A DNA stretch of 64,000 nucleotides from Aminobacter carboxidus (GCF_014863355.1 NZ_JACZEP010000006.1:186001-250000); one strand, 5' to 3'; shown: positions 16,133 to 24,766, counted from the first letter of the stretch. Notes: generated by a model not told the origin, from the letters alone. A program made the numbers and translations.

Positions 16133-18891
16133 AGAGCGACCGGGCGCCGATCAGCTTCACAGTGAACGGCGCCCTCACGTCGGTAACCGCCGCGCCGATG
16201 CGGCGGCTGTCGTCGGTGCTGCGTGACGACCTCAGGCTGACTGGGACCAAGGTCGGCTGCGACGCCGGCGACTGCGGCGCCTGCACCGTGCTCATGGACG
16301 GCGAACCGGTCTGCGCTTGCCTGTTGCCGATGGCGTCGGTCGAGGGCGCCTCAATCCGCACGATCGAAGGATTGAGCAATGGCAAGCTGTCGGCGCTGCA
16401 GGCTTCGTTCCTGGCCCATGGCGCAGCACAATGCGGCATCTGCACACCCGGACTGCTGGTGACCGCGACCCCACTGCTGGAACACACGCCACGGCCGAGC
16501 GAACAGCAGGTGCAAGACGCGCTCGGCGGGGTTTTGTGCCGCTGCACCGGCTACCGCAAGATCATTGAAGCGGTGATGGAGGCGTGGAAGCATGTCAGCG
16601 CGACCGACGGACCACTCGACTTACGCCTGCCGCCGGCAGGTGGCGCAATCGGCGCCTCTCCCGTCAGGCTCGACGGCATTCCCAAGGTAACGGGCGCCGA
16701 ACGATTCGGTGGCGATTCATTCCCCGCTGATGCGCTGTCGGTGCTGGTGATCCGCTCACCGCATCACCGCTCCAGCTTCTCCTTCGGCGATCTGGATGCC
16801 TATGTCGCCGACAACACCGGCGTTGTGGCTGTCTTCACCGCCCGGGATATTCCGGGCATCAACAGCTTTGGCGTGATCCCGCCGTTTGCCGACCAGCCGG
16901 CACTGGCCGAGGGCGAGACGCGCTTCCGCGGTGAAGCGGTGGCGCTGGTGGCCTGCGAGAGCTGGGCGGCGCGCGATCTGGATATGGCAGCTTTCCCGGT
17001 CGCATGGCGCGAATTGCCGGCGTCGCTGGAACCGGCCGACGCCCAAGCGGAGGGGGCAGCACTCGTCCATGCCAACCGGGCCGGCAATCTGTTGGTGCGC
17101 GGATTGGTCGAGCGCGGCGAGCCGGAAAGTGCCTTGGCTCAAGCCGTATGCGTAGTCGCGGGCACCATGCAGACATCCTATGTCGAGCACGCTTACATCG
17201 AACCGGAAGCCGGCTATGCATTTGTCGACGGCGATACGCTGACCATCGTCGCCTGCACCCAGGCGCCACACATGGACCGCGACGACACTGCGCGCATCCT
17301 CGGCCTCGCGCCCGAAAAACTGCGCATCGTGCCGACGGCAACCGGCGGCGGTTTCGGCTCGAAGATCGACATCTCGCTGCAGCCGCTGATCGGGCTGGTG
17401 GCGCTGAAGACGGGGCGCCCGGCGGCACTCGCCTACAGCCGCACGGAATCGATGGCCTCGACCACCAAGCGCCATCCGGCATCGATGCAGGCAACGATCG
17501 GCGCCGACGCCGACGGCACCATCCGTGGCATGGTGTTTTCAGGCGAATTCAACACCGGCGCCTATGCCAGTTTTGGACCGACCGTCGCCAACAGGGTGCC
17601 GGTGCATGCCTCGGGCCCTTATGCCACGCCGAACTATCGCGCCATTGCCCGCGCAATCCACACCAACGGACCGGTGTCGGGCGCCTTTCGCGGCTTCGGC
17701 GTGCCGCAGGCGACGCTGATGCAGGAGACGCTGCTCGACGAGCTTGCCGACCAGCTAGGCATCGACCGGTTGCAGATACGCTTACGCAATGCACTTCGGA
17801 ACGGCTCCGAAACAGTGACCGGGCAGCGGCTTGAAAGCGGTGTCGGCATCGGCGAGTGCCTTGAGGCGCTGCGATCACACTGGACCCGCGCGCTGGCCGA
17901 AGCGTACGCCTTCAACGCAACCCATTCCATGACGAAACGCGGCGTCGGCATCGCCTCGTGCTGGTATGGCTGCGGCAACACCTCGCTGCCCAACCCCTCG
18001 ACAATCAAGCTCGGCATCTCGCCCGACGGCAAGTTGGTGCTGCACCAGGGCGCGGTCGACATCGGCCAGGGATCGAACACCGTCATCGCCCAGATCGCCG
18101 CCGACGCGCTTGGCCTGCCGCTCGGCGACTTCGTGCTGCGAAGTGCCGACACCTCGATCACACCCGACGCCGGCAAGACTTCGGCGTCGCGCCAAACCTT
18201 CGTCAGTGGGAAAGCGGCGGAAAAGGCGGCAAGGGCGCTGCGCGACACGGTCCTGCGCTACGCCAATGTCTCAAACGAGGCATCGCTGCAGTTGCTGCAA
18301 GGCGGCCTGCTGCTGGTGTATGAAGGTGGCGAACGGCGGCGCATCGACCTGACGCAGCTTGATGCCGACAAGGACGGCCTCGTCTTCGTTTCAGAGGAAA
18401 GCTACGACCCGCCAACCGCGCCGCTCGATGCCATGGGCCAGGGCAAGCCCTATGCGGTCTATGGCTATGGCGCCCAGATCGCCGAGCTCGAAGTCGACCT
18501 AGCGCTTGGCACGGTGAGGCTGGTCAAGATCACCGCGGCGCACGATGTCGGCAAGGCGATCAATCCGATGCTCGCCGAGGGCCAGATCGAAGGCGGCATT
18601 GCCCAGGGCATCGGCATGGCGCTGATGGAGGAATACATCCCCGGCCGAACCGAGAACCTGCACGACTACCTGATCCCGACCATCGGCGACGTACCGCCGA
18701 TCGAGACGATATTGATCGAAGTTTCGGATCCGGAAGGACCGTTTGGCGCCAAGGGTTTGGGCGAGCACGTGCTGATTCCGACGGCACCGGCGATCCTCAA
18801 CGCCATCCGCCACGCCACCGGCGTAACGATGACCAAGGTGCCGGCGACGCCGTCGCGGGTGCTGGCGGCAATCCAGCAGGCACGTCGATGA
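16129..18891 (+). CDS. Fused [2Fe-2S]/molybdopterin subunit of a molybdenum hydroxylase (putative nicotinate dehydrogenase)
   Basis: A 920-residue fusion of small and large subunits. N-terminal plant-type [2Fe-2S] cysteines are C44, C49, C52 and C64 (GCDAGDCGACTV); the second cluster has C102, C105, C137 and C139 (CGIC ... CRC). From about residue 175 comes the molybdopterin domain, beginning SPVRLDGIPKVTGAERFGGD, with ATGGGFGSKIDIS near 405 and the active-site glutamate E879 in GAKGLGEH. Usual xanthine dehydrogenase-like hydroxylases have these as separate genes or in another order. No XdhC-like maturation gene is nearby. Translationally coupled on both sides. Next to 6-hydroxynicotinate reductase, nicotinate is the best substrate guess (inference). 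Confidence 0.85.
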   Translation: MKSDRAPISFTVNGALTSVTAAPMRRLSSVLRDDLRLTGTKVGCDAGDCGACTVLMDGEPVCACLLPMASVEGASIRTIEGLSNGKLSALQASFLAHGAAQCGICTPGLLVTATPLLEHTPRPSEQQVQDALGGVLCRCTGYRKIIEAVMEAWKHVSATDGPLDLRLPPAGGAIGASPVRLDGIPKVTGAERFGGDSFPADALSVLVIRSPHHRSSFSFGDLDAYVADNTGVVAVFTARDIPGINSFGVIPPFADQPALAEGETRFRGEAVALVACESWAARDLDMAAFPVAWRELPASLEPADAQAEGAALVHANRAGNLLVRGLVERGEPESALAQAVCVVAGTMQTSYVEHAYIEPEAGYAFVDGDTLTIVACTQAPHMDRDDTARILGLAPEKLRIVPTATGGGFGSKIDISLQPLIGLVALKTGRPAALAYSRTESMASTTKRHPASMQATIGADADGTIRGMVFSGEFNTGAYASFGPTVANRVPVHASGPYATPNYRAIARAIHTNGPVSGAFRGFGVPQATLMQETLLDELADQLGIDRLQIRLRNALRNGSETVTGQRLESGVGIGECLEALRSHWTRALAEAYAFNATHSMTKRGVGIASCWYGCGNTSLPNPSTIKLGISPDGKLVLHQGAVDIGQGSNTVIAQIAADALGLPLGDFVLRSADTSITPDAGKTSASRQTFVSGKAAEKAARALRDTVLRYANVSNEASLQLLQGGLLLVYEGGERRRIDLTQLDADKDGLVFVSEESYDPPTAPLDAMGQGKPYAVYGYGAQIAELEVDLALGTVRLVKITAAHDVGKAINPMLAEGQIEGGIAQGIGMALMEEYIPGRTENLHDYLIPTIGDVPPIETILIEVSDPEGPFGAKGLGEHVLIPTAPAILNAIRHATGVTMTKVPATPSRVLAAIQQARR

Positions 18892-20423
18892 ACGAGCTCT
18901 CGGAACGTTTCGAAACGCATGAACCCGGCGACGTGCACGCCGGCGAAAAGCTGCGCTGCGACGCCTGCCCGGTCATGTGCTACATCGCCGAGGGCCGCAC
19001 CGGCGCCTGCGACCGCTACGGCAATTTCGGCGGGCGCATCGTGCGCGCCGATCCCGTCCGCATCCTCGACTATGCGGTCCAAAGCAACGCGGCCTTGGTG
19101 CCATTCGGCGGCGAGGCGTGGGACGGGGAGTTGGTCAACACCGGCCGGCGCTTCGTTACCGCTATCGGCGCCGGCACGACCTATCCCGATTACAAGCCAG
19201 CGCCATTCATCGTCAGCCAGGAGGTCGAGGGCGTCGATCTGGTTACCGTCGTGACCGAAGGCATCTTCTCTTATTGCGGCGTCAAGGTGAAGATCGACAC
19301 CGACCGACACCTTGGTCCCGAGACGGCGACGGTGCGCGCCCAGGGCGAGGCTGTCGGCCATGTGACAACGGGCGAGTACGGCTCGCAGATGCTGTCGCTC
19401 GGCGGCGTGCATCATTTGACCGGAGGCTCCAAGTCGGAAGGCCGAGTAACCTGCGCGGCTCTGCTCGACCTGTGCAACAAGAAGCCGGTGGAACTTAGCA
19501 TCGACGGCGGCGCGACAATCCTGGTCGAGGCCGGCAAGCCGCCGATCATTGACGGCACCGTCGAACATCGCATGCGCGTCGGCTGCGGATCGGCGACCAT
19601 CGGCATGTTCGCCACCCAGTGGCGCGGGCTTGTCGACGAGGTCGTGGTGGTCGACGACCACATCACCGGCGTCGTCTCCGAGCATCAGGCCGGCAAGGTG
19701 CTGGGCTGGCAGGCGACCGGGATCAGGATCCTCGGCCGTCGCTCGACGCCGGGGCGCTATTTCAAGGTATCGGAACCCGGCCTCGGCTGGGGCGGCACCT
19801 CGATTTCCGATCCGCTTGCCATCCTCGGCGAGTGGAACGCCGGCAAGGGCGCGCGGCCCGGCCTGTCGATGTTGATGGTGTCCACCACCGGCGAGCAGTT
19901 CGCCTATTACGAGCTCGACGACGATCTGAAGCCGGTCGAAAAGCCGTTTCCGGAGCGGCTGCGCAAGTCGGTCGGGCTGATCGAGGAAAATTGTGAGCCG
20001 GCTTTGTGTACGGTGTTGTTCGTCGGCGGCGCCGGCGGCAGCCTGCGCGCCGGCGTGACGGAGAACCCGGTCAACCTGACACGTTCGGTGCAAGGCTTGA
20101 GAACCTATGTGACGGTGGGCGGCGCGCCGGTTTATGTCTGGCCCGGCGGCGGCATCACCTTGATGGTCGACGTCACGCGCGTGCCTGACAACGCCTTTGG
20201 CTACGTGCCGACCCCGGCACTGGTGGCGCCGATCGAATTCACGTTGCGGCGCGACGACTATCTGGCGCTGGGCGGCTACGAAAGCGAGATCAGGAGCCTC
20301 GCCGACGTGCTGCAGCGCGGCGGTGAATATTACAACGAGCGGGCGACTGGGTCGGCCGGGACAGACAACCCCTGGCCACCGCTGGCGCAACTGCGCCTGA
20401 TGGCGCCGGGCGGGTTGCCATGA
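18888..20423 (+). CDS. 6-hydroxynicotinate reductase
   Basis: A 511-residue protein that I recognise as the family of 6-hydroxynicotinate reductase, the ferredoxin-dependent enzyme from Eubacterium barkeri that reduces 6-hydroxynicotinate to 1,4,5,6-tetrahydro-6-oxonicotinate. The N-terminus has a C-x2-C-x3-C-x9-C cluster motif at C24, C27, C31 and C41 (LRCDACPVMC ... GACDRYGNF), suited to a [4Fe-4S] centre. Further single cysteines occur in FSYCGVKVKI, VGCGSATIG and ENCEPALCTV. No signal peptide, so cytosolic. It overlaps the hydroxylase gene before it and the UPF0280 gene after it by 4 bp each. The presence of a reductive nicotinate step in an otherwise aerobic-looking genome is notable. 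Family assignment is from memory of sequence features. Confidence 0.78.
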   Translation: MNELSERFETHEPGDVHAGEKLRCDACPVMCYIAEGRTGACDRYGNFGGRIVRADPVRILDYAVQSNAALVPFGGEAWDGELVNTGRRFVTAIGAGTTYPDYKPAPFIVSQEVEGVDLVTVVTEGIFSYCGVKVKIDTDRHLGPETATVRAQGEAVGHVTTGEYGSQMLSLGGVHHLTGGSKSEGRVTCAALLDLCNKKPVELSIDGGATILVEAGKPPIIDGTVEHRMRVGCGSATIGMFATQWRGLVDEVVVVDDHITGVVSEHQAGKVLGWQATGIRILGRRSTPGRYFKVSEPGLGWGGTSISDPLAILGEWNAGKGARPGLSMLMVSTTGEQFAYYELDDDLKPVEKPFPERLRKSVGLIEENCEPALCTVLFVGGAGGSLRAGVTENPVNLTRSVQGLRTYVTVGGAPVYVWPGGGITLMVDVTRVPDNAFGYVPTPALVAPIEFTLRRDDYLALGGYESEIRSLADVLQRGGEYYNERATGSAGTDNPWPPLAQLRLMAPGGLP

Positions 20424-21301
20424 ATGGTCCCGAGATCTCATGGCTGCCGGATCGGCGCCGCCTGCATTTCAACCATGGCCCGATCGACCTGATCGTCGAG
20501 GCATGGGGCGATCCCAAGGAGTTGCAGGCGGCCTACCGGCAAGCCGCCGCGCGTTTCGAAACGATCCTGCCTGAGCTTGTCGGGGAACTCACCGAGTTGC
20601 GCCGCCCGGCTTCGACCACGCCCCGAAACTTCCTTGGGTCGACGGCGCAGCGCATGGAGGCGGCGGTGGCGCCGCTGTCCCGGACATTCATCACACCGAT
20701 GGCCGCTGTCGCCGGTTCTGTCGCCGACGAGATGATGGCGGCGATGGTCGCCGGGCGCAGGCTCGACCGCGCCTATGTCAACAATGGCGGCGATATCGCC
20801 TTGCATATCTCGCCGGGCCAGGAGATTTCGGCAGCGATTGCCGACACCGGCCACGGTCTTGCCGACAGGCTGACCATCCGGGCGGAAGACCCGGTGCGCG
20901 GCATCGCCACCAGCGGCTGGCGCGGGCGCAGCTTTTCGCTCGGCATCGCCGATGCGGTGACGGTGCTAGCTGTCAGCGCTGCGGCGGCCGATGCGGCGGC
21001 AACGCTGATCGCCAATGCCGTCGACCTGCCGGGGCACCGCGCCATCCAGCGCCAGCCCGCGCGCGACCTCGCTCCCGACAACGATCTCGGCGACCGGCTG
21101 GTCACCACAGGCGTCGGCCCGCTTGACGCTGAAGAAATCGAACTGGCGCTCGAAGCGGGACTTTCAATTGCCGAAACCTTGCGGCGGCAAGGGTCGATCC
21201 AGACTGCAGCTCTATACCTAGGAGGCCGAAACCGCATAAGCGGCACGCATGAGCTTGCCGTAGCCGGTAATGTGACAAGGGGGGTTCCTGTCCATGCCTG
21301 A
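20420..21301 (+). CDS. UPF0280 (ApbE-like) family protein
   Basis: A 293-residue cytosolic protein of the uncharacterised UPF0280 family, distantly related to ApbE flavin transferases. Diagnostic stretches: FNHGPIDLIVEAWGDP near the N-terminus, FITPMAAVAGSVADEMMAAM at about 90-110, AYVNNGGDIALHISPGQ near 117 and GIATSGWRGRSFSLGIADAV near 157-176, followed by AAADAAATLIANAVDLPGH. ApbE enzymes attach FMN to proteins, so one idea is maturation of the adjacent reductase; another is a direct catalytic role on the tetrahydro-oxonicotinate ring. Neither is shown by the sequence. It is coupled to the genes on both sides (4- and 8-bp overlaps), which argues strongly for the same pathway. Confidence 0.85.
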   Translation: MNGPEISWLPDRRRLHFNHGPIDLIVEAWGDPKELQAAYRQAAARFETILPELVGELTELRRPASTTPRNFLGSTAQRMEAAVAPLSRTFITPMAAVAGSVADEMMAAMVAGRRLDRAYVNNGGDIALHISPGQEISAAIADTGHGLADRLTIRAEDPVRGIATSGWRGRSFSLGIADAVTVLAVSAAAADAAATLIANAVDLPGHRAIQRQPARDLAPDNDLGDRLVTTGVGPLDAEEIELALEAGLSIAETLRRQGSIQTAALYLGGRNRISGTHELAVAGNVTRGVPVHA

Positions 21302-21878
21302 TTTTCCGATCCGCAAGATTGCCGTGACAGTCGAGGAAATCCTTCACGACGGAGGGCCGCCCGCGCATGTCCCGCGACGACGGGCGGCGGCGCTTGCGGT
21401 GGTGAAGAACCCGTTCGCCGGCCGCTATGTCGAAGAGCTGCAAAGCGCGATGGAGGATCTGAAACCGCTCGGCCTGATGCTTTCCGACCGGCTGATTGCT
21501 TCGCTCGGTGGCGATACGAAGGCTATCGACGGTTATGGCAAGGGCGCCATCGTCGGCTCGGCCGGCGAGTTGGAACATGGCGCGCTATGGCATGTGCCCG
21601 GCGGCTACGCCATGCGCGATCGCCTCGGCGAAGCCAAGGCGATCGTGCCCTCCGCCAAGAAGCTCGGCGCCTTCGGTGCGCGGCTCGACGTGCCGATCGG
21701 CCATGTCAATGCCGCTTATGTACGTAGCCATTTCGACGCCATGGAAGTGGGCATGCCCGACGGGCCGCGCGCCGACGAAATCGTCTTTGCGCTGGTCATG
21801 ACCTGCGGCCCGCGCATTCACGACCGCATGGGTGGATTGAAGGCCTCCGACATCAAGGCCTGGGATGGCTTGCGATGA
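21294..21878 (+). CDS. DUF1185 (AA_synth) family protein
   Basis: A 194-residue protein of the family listed as amino acid synthesis protein (DUF1185), whose real reaction is not known to me. Conserved stretches are KIAVTVEEILHDGGPP at the start, AALAVVKNPFAGRYVEEL at 35-52, YGKGAIVGSAGELEHGALWH at 80-99, GYAMRDRLG and SHFDAMEVGMPDGPRADEI near 145-163. Several invariant charged and histidine residues (E93, H95, H99 by my count of that stretch) look catalytic. Overlaps UPF0280 by 8 bp and the MarR gene by 4 bp. As enamidase of the clostridial pathway is missing here, this small protein is a candidate for the ring-opening hydrolysis (inference). Confidence 0.85.
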   Translation: MPDFPIRKIAVTVEEILHDGGPPAHVPRRRAAALAVVKNPFAGRYVEELQSAMEDLKPLGLMLSDRLIASLGGDTKAIDGYGKGAIVGSAGELEHGALWHVPGGYAMRDRLGEAKAIVPSAKKLGAFGARLDVPIGHVNAAYVRSHFDAMEVGMPDGPRADEIVFALVMTCGPRIHDRMGGLKASDIKAWDGLR

Positions 21879-22303
21879 GCCCTGAAACCACCGAAGGCGG
21901 CTATCAGGTCCAGGGACAGATCGGTTTTGTGCTGCGCAAGGCCAACCAGCGTCATGTCGCGATCTTCGCGACACATATTGCGGACCTGACGCCACCGCAG
22001 TTCGCCGCGCTCGCCAAACTGCGCGATGTCGGCGAAACCTCGCAGAACCAGCTTGGCGGCCTGATCGCCATGGATGCAGCGACCGTCAAGGGCGTCATCG
22101 ACCGGCTAGCGGCACGCGGGCTGGTGCGACTGGCCAAGCATGAGGTCGACAAAAGGCGCCTGATGGTAACGCTGACCGACGAGGGCCACCGCCTCGTCGT
22201 CGAGCTTCTGCCGCAGGCGCGGACGATCACCGAAGAGACGTTGTCGCCGCTGTCGGCGAAGGATGCCGAAACGCTGCTGCAACTGCTGACGAAGATAAGT
22301 TAG
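21875..22303 (+). CDS. MarR-family transcriptional regulator (NicR-like candidate)
   Basis: A 142-residue winged-helix regulator. The DNA-binding core is visible as LTPPQFAALAKLRDVGETSQ, then LGGLIAMDAATVKGVIDRLA (recognition helix region, about residues 70-89) and the wing VDKRRLMVTLTDEGHRLV. It closes the operon, overlapping DUF1185 by 4 bp. In Pseudomonas putida nicotinate genes are controlled by a MarR-family repressor, NicR, which supports (but does not prove) the idea that this protein senses a nicotinate-pathway metabolite and represses the operon and perhaps pncA. Its stop codon runs into a G-rich repeated sequence. Confidence 0.9.
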   Translation: MSPETTEGGYQVQGQIGFVLRKANQRHVAIFATHIADLTPPQFAALAKLRDVGETSQNQLGGLIAMDAATVKGVIDRLAARGLVRLAKHEVDKRRLMVTLTDEGHRLVVELLPQARTITEETLSPLSAKDAETLLQLLTKIS

Positions 22304-22396
22304 GGGAATAGGGGAATAGGGGAGTAAGGGAATAGAGCAGTACGAAACCATACTGACTTGCTCCTTTACTTCCCTACTGCCCTACTCACTTATTCC
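22303..22396. repeat. G-rich octamer repeat and imperfect inverted repeat between convergent genes
   Basis: Directly after the MarR stop are G runs spaced as GGGG-AATA-GGGG-AATA-GGGG-AGTAA-GGG (22303-22330), which satisfy the usual G-quadruplex rule. The right half (22360-22399) is a degenerate reverse complement of the left (TTCCCTACTGCCCTACTCAC and TATTCCCTA), so the 95-bp gap could also form a long imperfect hairpin. It separates convergent MarR and ALDH16 genes and may work as a bidirectional terminator. Confidence 0.65.
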
Positions 22397-24766
22397 CTAG
22401 TCGCCATATGGGACCCAGACGTTCTTCACTTCCACGGCGCGGCGAAGGAAGGCTTCGCCTTGGGCGGTTGGCCAGTCGAGGCTGCGGCCGTGGCCGGTCC
22501 AGACGCGTTTGAGATTGCCTGTCGATTCAGCTTCGGCCCTGGCGCAGATGTCGGCCTCGGCGACGACCCACAGGCCGTCGACGTCGTCGTGCTTGGCAAG
22601 CACGGCTGCGAGTTCGGCGGTATGGCCGGTGACGATGTTGATCGCGCCTGCCGGCACGTCGGAATATTCGATCACCTGGTAGAGGTCGGTGGCGACCAGC
22701 GGGGCGGTGGTCGAGGGCACAACGACCGTGGTGTTGCCCATGGCCAGTGCCGGGGCGATCAGCGAGATCAGTCCGAGCAGCGGGGCCTCGTCAGGGGCGA
22801 CGATGCCGATGACGCCGACGGGTTCGTGCAGCGCAAGGGTGACCGTGCGTGCCGGCGGCTGGTGGACGCGACCCTCGAACTTGTCGGCCATGCCGGCATA
22901 ATAGAACAGCCGTTCGATCGAGGCTTCGACCTCGGCTTTCGCGGCCTTGTGGCTGGCACCGGTCAGCTCGACGATGCGGGCGGCGAACTCTTCGGTGCGG
23001 CCGGACAGGTTTTCGGCGAGATAATACAGCACCTGGGAACGATTGTAGGCGGTGGCTTCCGGCCAGGCCTTGCAGGCCCGTGCCGCCGAGACCGCGTCGC
23101 GGATGTCCTTGCGGCTGCCGAGACCGATCTCGCCTGCCAGCCTGCCCTTGGATGTCAGAACGGGGAGTGAATAGTTGCCGTCGGGGCGGACCTGCTTGCC
23201 TGAGATGAACAGCTTTGCGGTGCGGTCGATGCCGTGGCTTTCGCCATTGTCGCGGGCGGCTGCCTTGGGTGCCGAAGCCTGTTTGATGACGGGGCCATGC
23301 GGTTCGCTTGGTGCCAGATATTCCTCCAGCCCCTCACGCCCGCCCTCACGGCCGAAGCCGCTCTCGCGATAGCCGCCGAAGCCGCAGGCTGCGTCGAACA
23401 TGTTGGTACCGTTGACCCAGACCACGCCGGCCTTGAGCTGCGGGGCGACATGCAGCGCCAGGTTGACGTTTTCGCTCCACACCGAAGCGGCAAGGCCGTA
23501 ACGGGTGTTGTTGGCAAGCTCGACCGCCTCTTCGGTGTTGCGGAAGCTCATGGTGGCAAGCACCGGGCCGAAGACTTCTTCCTGCGCAAGGATGTTGGCA
23601 GGCGCGACACCTGTCGCCAGCGTCGGCAGGTGGTAATAGCCGGTCGCAGGCACGTCCTGGTCGGGCTGCCAGCAGACCGCCCCTTGCCTGGCGCCTTCCT
23701 CGACCAGGCGTTTGACCCTGTCGAGCTGGGTCTTGTCGACCAGCGGGCCGATGTCGGTGTTCTTGTCGAGCGGGGAACCGACGCGCAGACGGCTCATGCG
23801 TGTCTTGACCTTGGCGATGAAGGCCTCGGCAACACTCTCCTGCACCAAAAGACGAGAACCAGCACAGCAGACCTGGCCCTGGTTGAACCAGATGCCGTCG
23901 ACAAGCCCTTCAACAGCACTGTCGAGATCGGCGTCCTCAAAGACGATGAAGGCCGACTTGCCGCCGAGCTCCAGCGACAGCTTCTTGCCCGAGCCGGCTG
24001 TTGCCTTGCGAATGATCTTGCCGACCTCGGACGAGCCGGTAAAGGCGATCTTGTCGATGCCGGGATGATTGACGATCGCAGCGCCCGCCTCGGGGCCACC
24101 CTGGACGATGTTGACCACGCCCTTGGGCACGCCGGCGCGCTCGCAGATCTCGGCAAACAGGATTGCCGTCAGCGGCGTGAACTCGGCCGGCTTCAGCACC
24201 ACCGTGCAACCGGTGGCAAGAGCGGGGGCGATCTTCCAGGCCAGCATCAAAAGCGGAAAATTCCACGGGATGATCTGGCCGACGACGCCGGCAGCCTTGC
24301 GGCCGGGGAACTCGCTCGCCAACGACTGGGCCCAGCCGGCATGGTGGATGAAGTGGCGGATCGCCAGCGGCACGTCGATGTCGCGGCTTTCGCGGATCGG
24401 CTTGCCGTTGTCGAGGCTTTCCAGCACGGCAAACAGGCGCTGGTGGCGCTGCATGGCGCGGCCGATGGCATAAAGCACTTTTGCGCGCTCATAGCCTGAC
24501 GTGGCACTCCACTTGGGCAGCACCTTGCGCGCTGCTGCCACCGCCGTCTCGATGTCGGCGGCGGAGGCATCGGAGACCTTGGCCAGAAGCTTGCCGGTCG
24601 AGGGATCTTCGGTGTCGAAGCTCTTGCCGTCGATGCCGGCGCGCCAGTCGCCTGCGATGAACAGCGACTTCGAGAAATCGCGGGCACCAAGCCAGGCATC
24701 GGCCTCGCTGCGGGCCTCGGGGGCTGGGGCATAATCCATGGCGTGGTATCGTTCGAGGATGTTCAT
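22397..24766 (-). CDS. Two-domain aldehyde dehydrogenase of the ALDH16 type
   Basis: A 789-residue protein made of two ALDH domains. The first (about 30-490) is complete: PWNFPLLMLAWKIAPAL near 168, FTGSSEVGK near 242, base E266 in LELGGKSAF, and nucleophile C300 in NQGQVCCAGSR. The second (about 503-785) has the same fold markers (LFISGKQ, GVIGIVAPDEAPLLGLISL, GAINIVTGH) but lacks the active-site cysteine region and is shorter. This composition matches bacterial ALDH16. Start ATG has GGAG at good spacing. It follows deoC with an 87-bp gap on the same strand, so a likely job is oxidation of the acetaldehyde that DeoC releases; other aldehydes are possible. Confidence 0.9.
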   Translation of the reverse strand: MNILERYHAMDYAPAPEARSEADAWLGARDFSKSLFIAGDWRAGIDGKSFDTEDPSTGKLLAKVSDASAADIETAVAAARKVLPKWSATSGYERAKVLYAIGRAMQRHQRLFAVLESLDNGKPIRESRDIDVPLAIRHFIHHAGWAQSLASEFPGRKAAGVVGQIIPWNFPLLMLAWKIAPALATGCTVVLKPAEFTPLTAILFAEICERAGVPKGVVNIVQGGPEAGAAIVNHPGIDKIAFTGSSEVGKIIRKATAGSGKKLSLELGGKSAFIVFEDADLDSAVEGLVDGIWFNQGQVCCAGSRLLVQESVAEAFIAKVKTRMSRLRVGSPLDKNTDIGPLVDKTQLDRVKRLVEEGARQGAVCWQPDQDVPATGYYHLPTLATGVAPANILAQEEVFGPVLATMSFRNTEEAVELANNTRYGLAASVWSENVNLALHVAPQLKAGVVWVNGTNMFDAACGFGGYRESGFGREGGREGLEEYLAPSEPHGPVIKQASAPKAAARDNGESHGIDRTAKLFISGKQVRPDGNYSLPVLTSKGRLAGEIGLGSRKDIRDAVSAARACKAWPEATAYNRSQVLYYLAENLSGRTEEFAARIVELTGASHKAAKAEVEASIERLFYYAGMADKFEGRVHQPPARTVTLALHEPVGVIGIVAPDEAPLLGLISLIAPALAMGNTTVVVPSTTAPLVATDLYQVIEYSDVPAGAINIVTGHTAELAAVLAKHDDVDGLWVVAEADICARAEAESTGNLKRVWTGHGRSLDWPTAQGEAFLRRAVEVKNVWVPYGD

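Noticed and set aside
18666-20441. 591-codon open frame on the minus strand
   Set aside because: Antisense to 6-hydroxynicotinate reductase; shows no family motif and has shadow-like composition.
22303-22396. Repeat region considered as an attachment site or insertion-sequence scar
   Set aside because: No tRNA, no target-site duplication and no transposase or integrase fragment; both flanking genes are intact.
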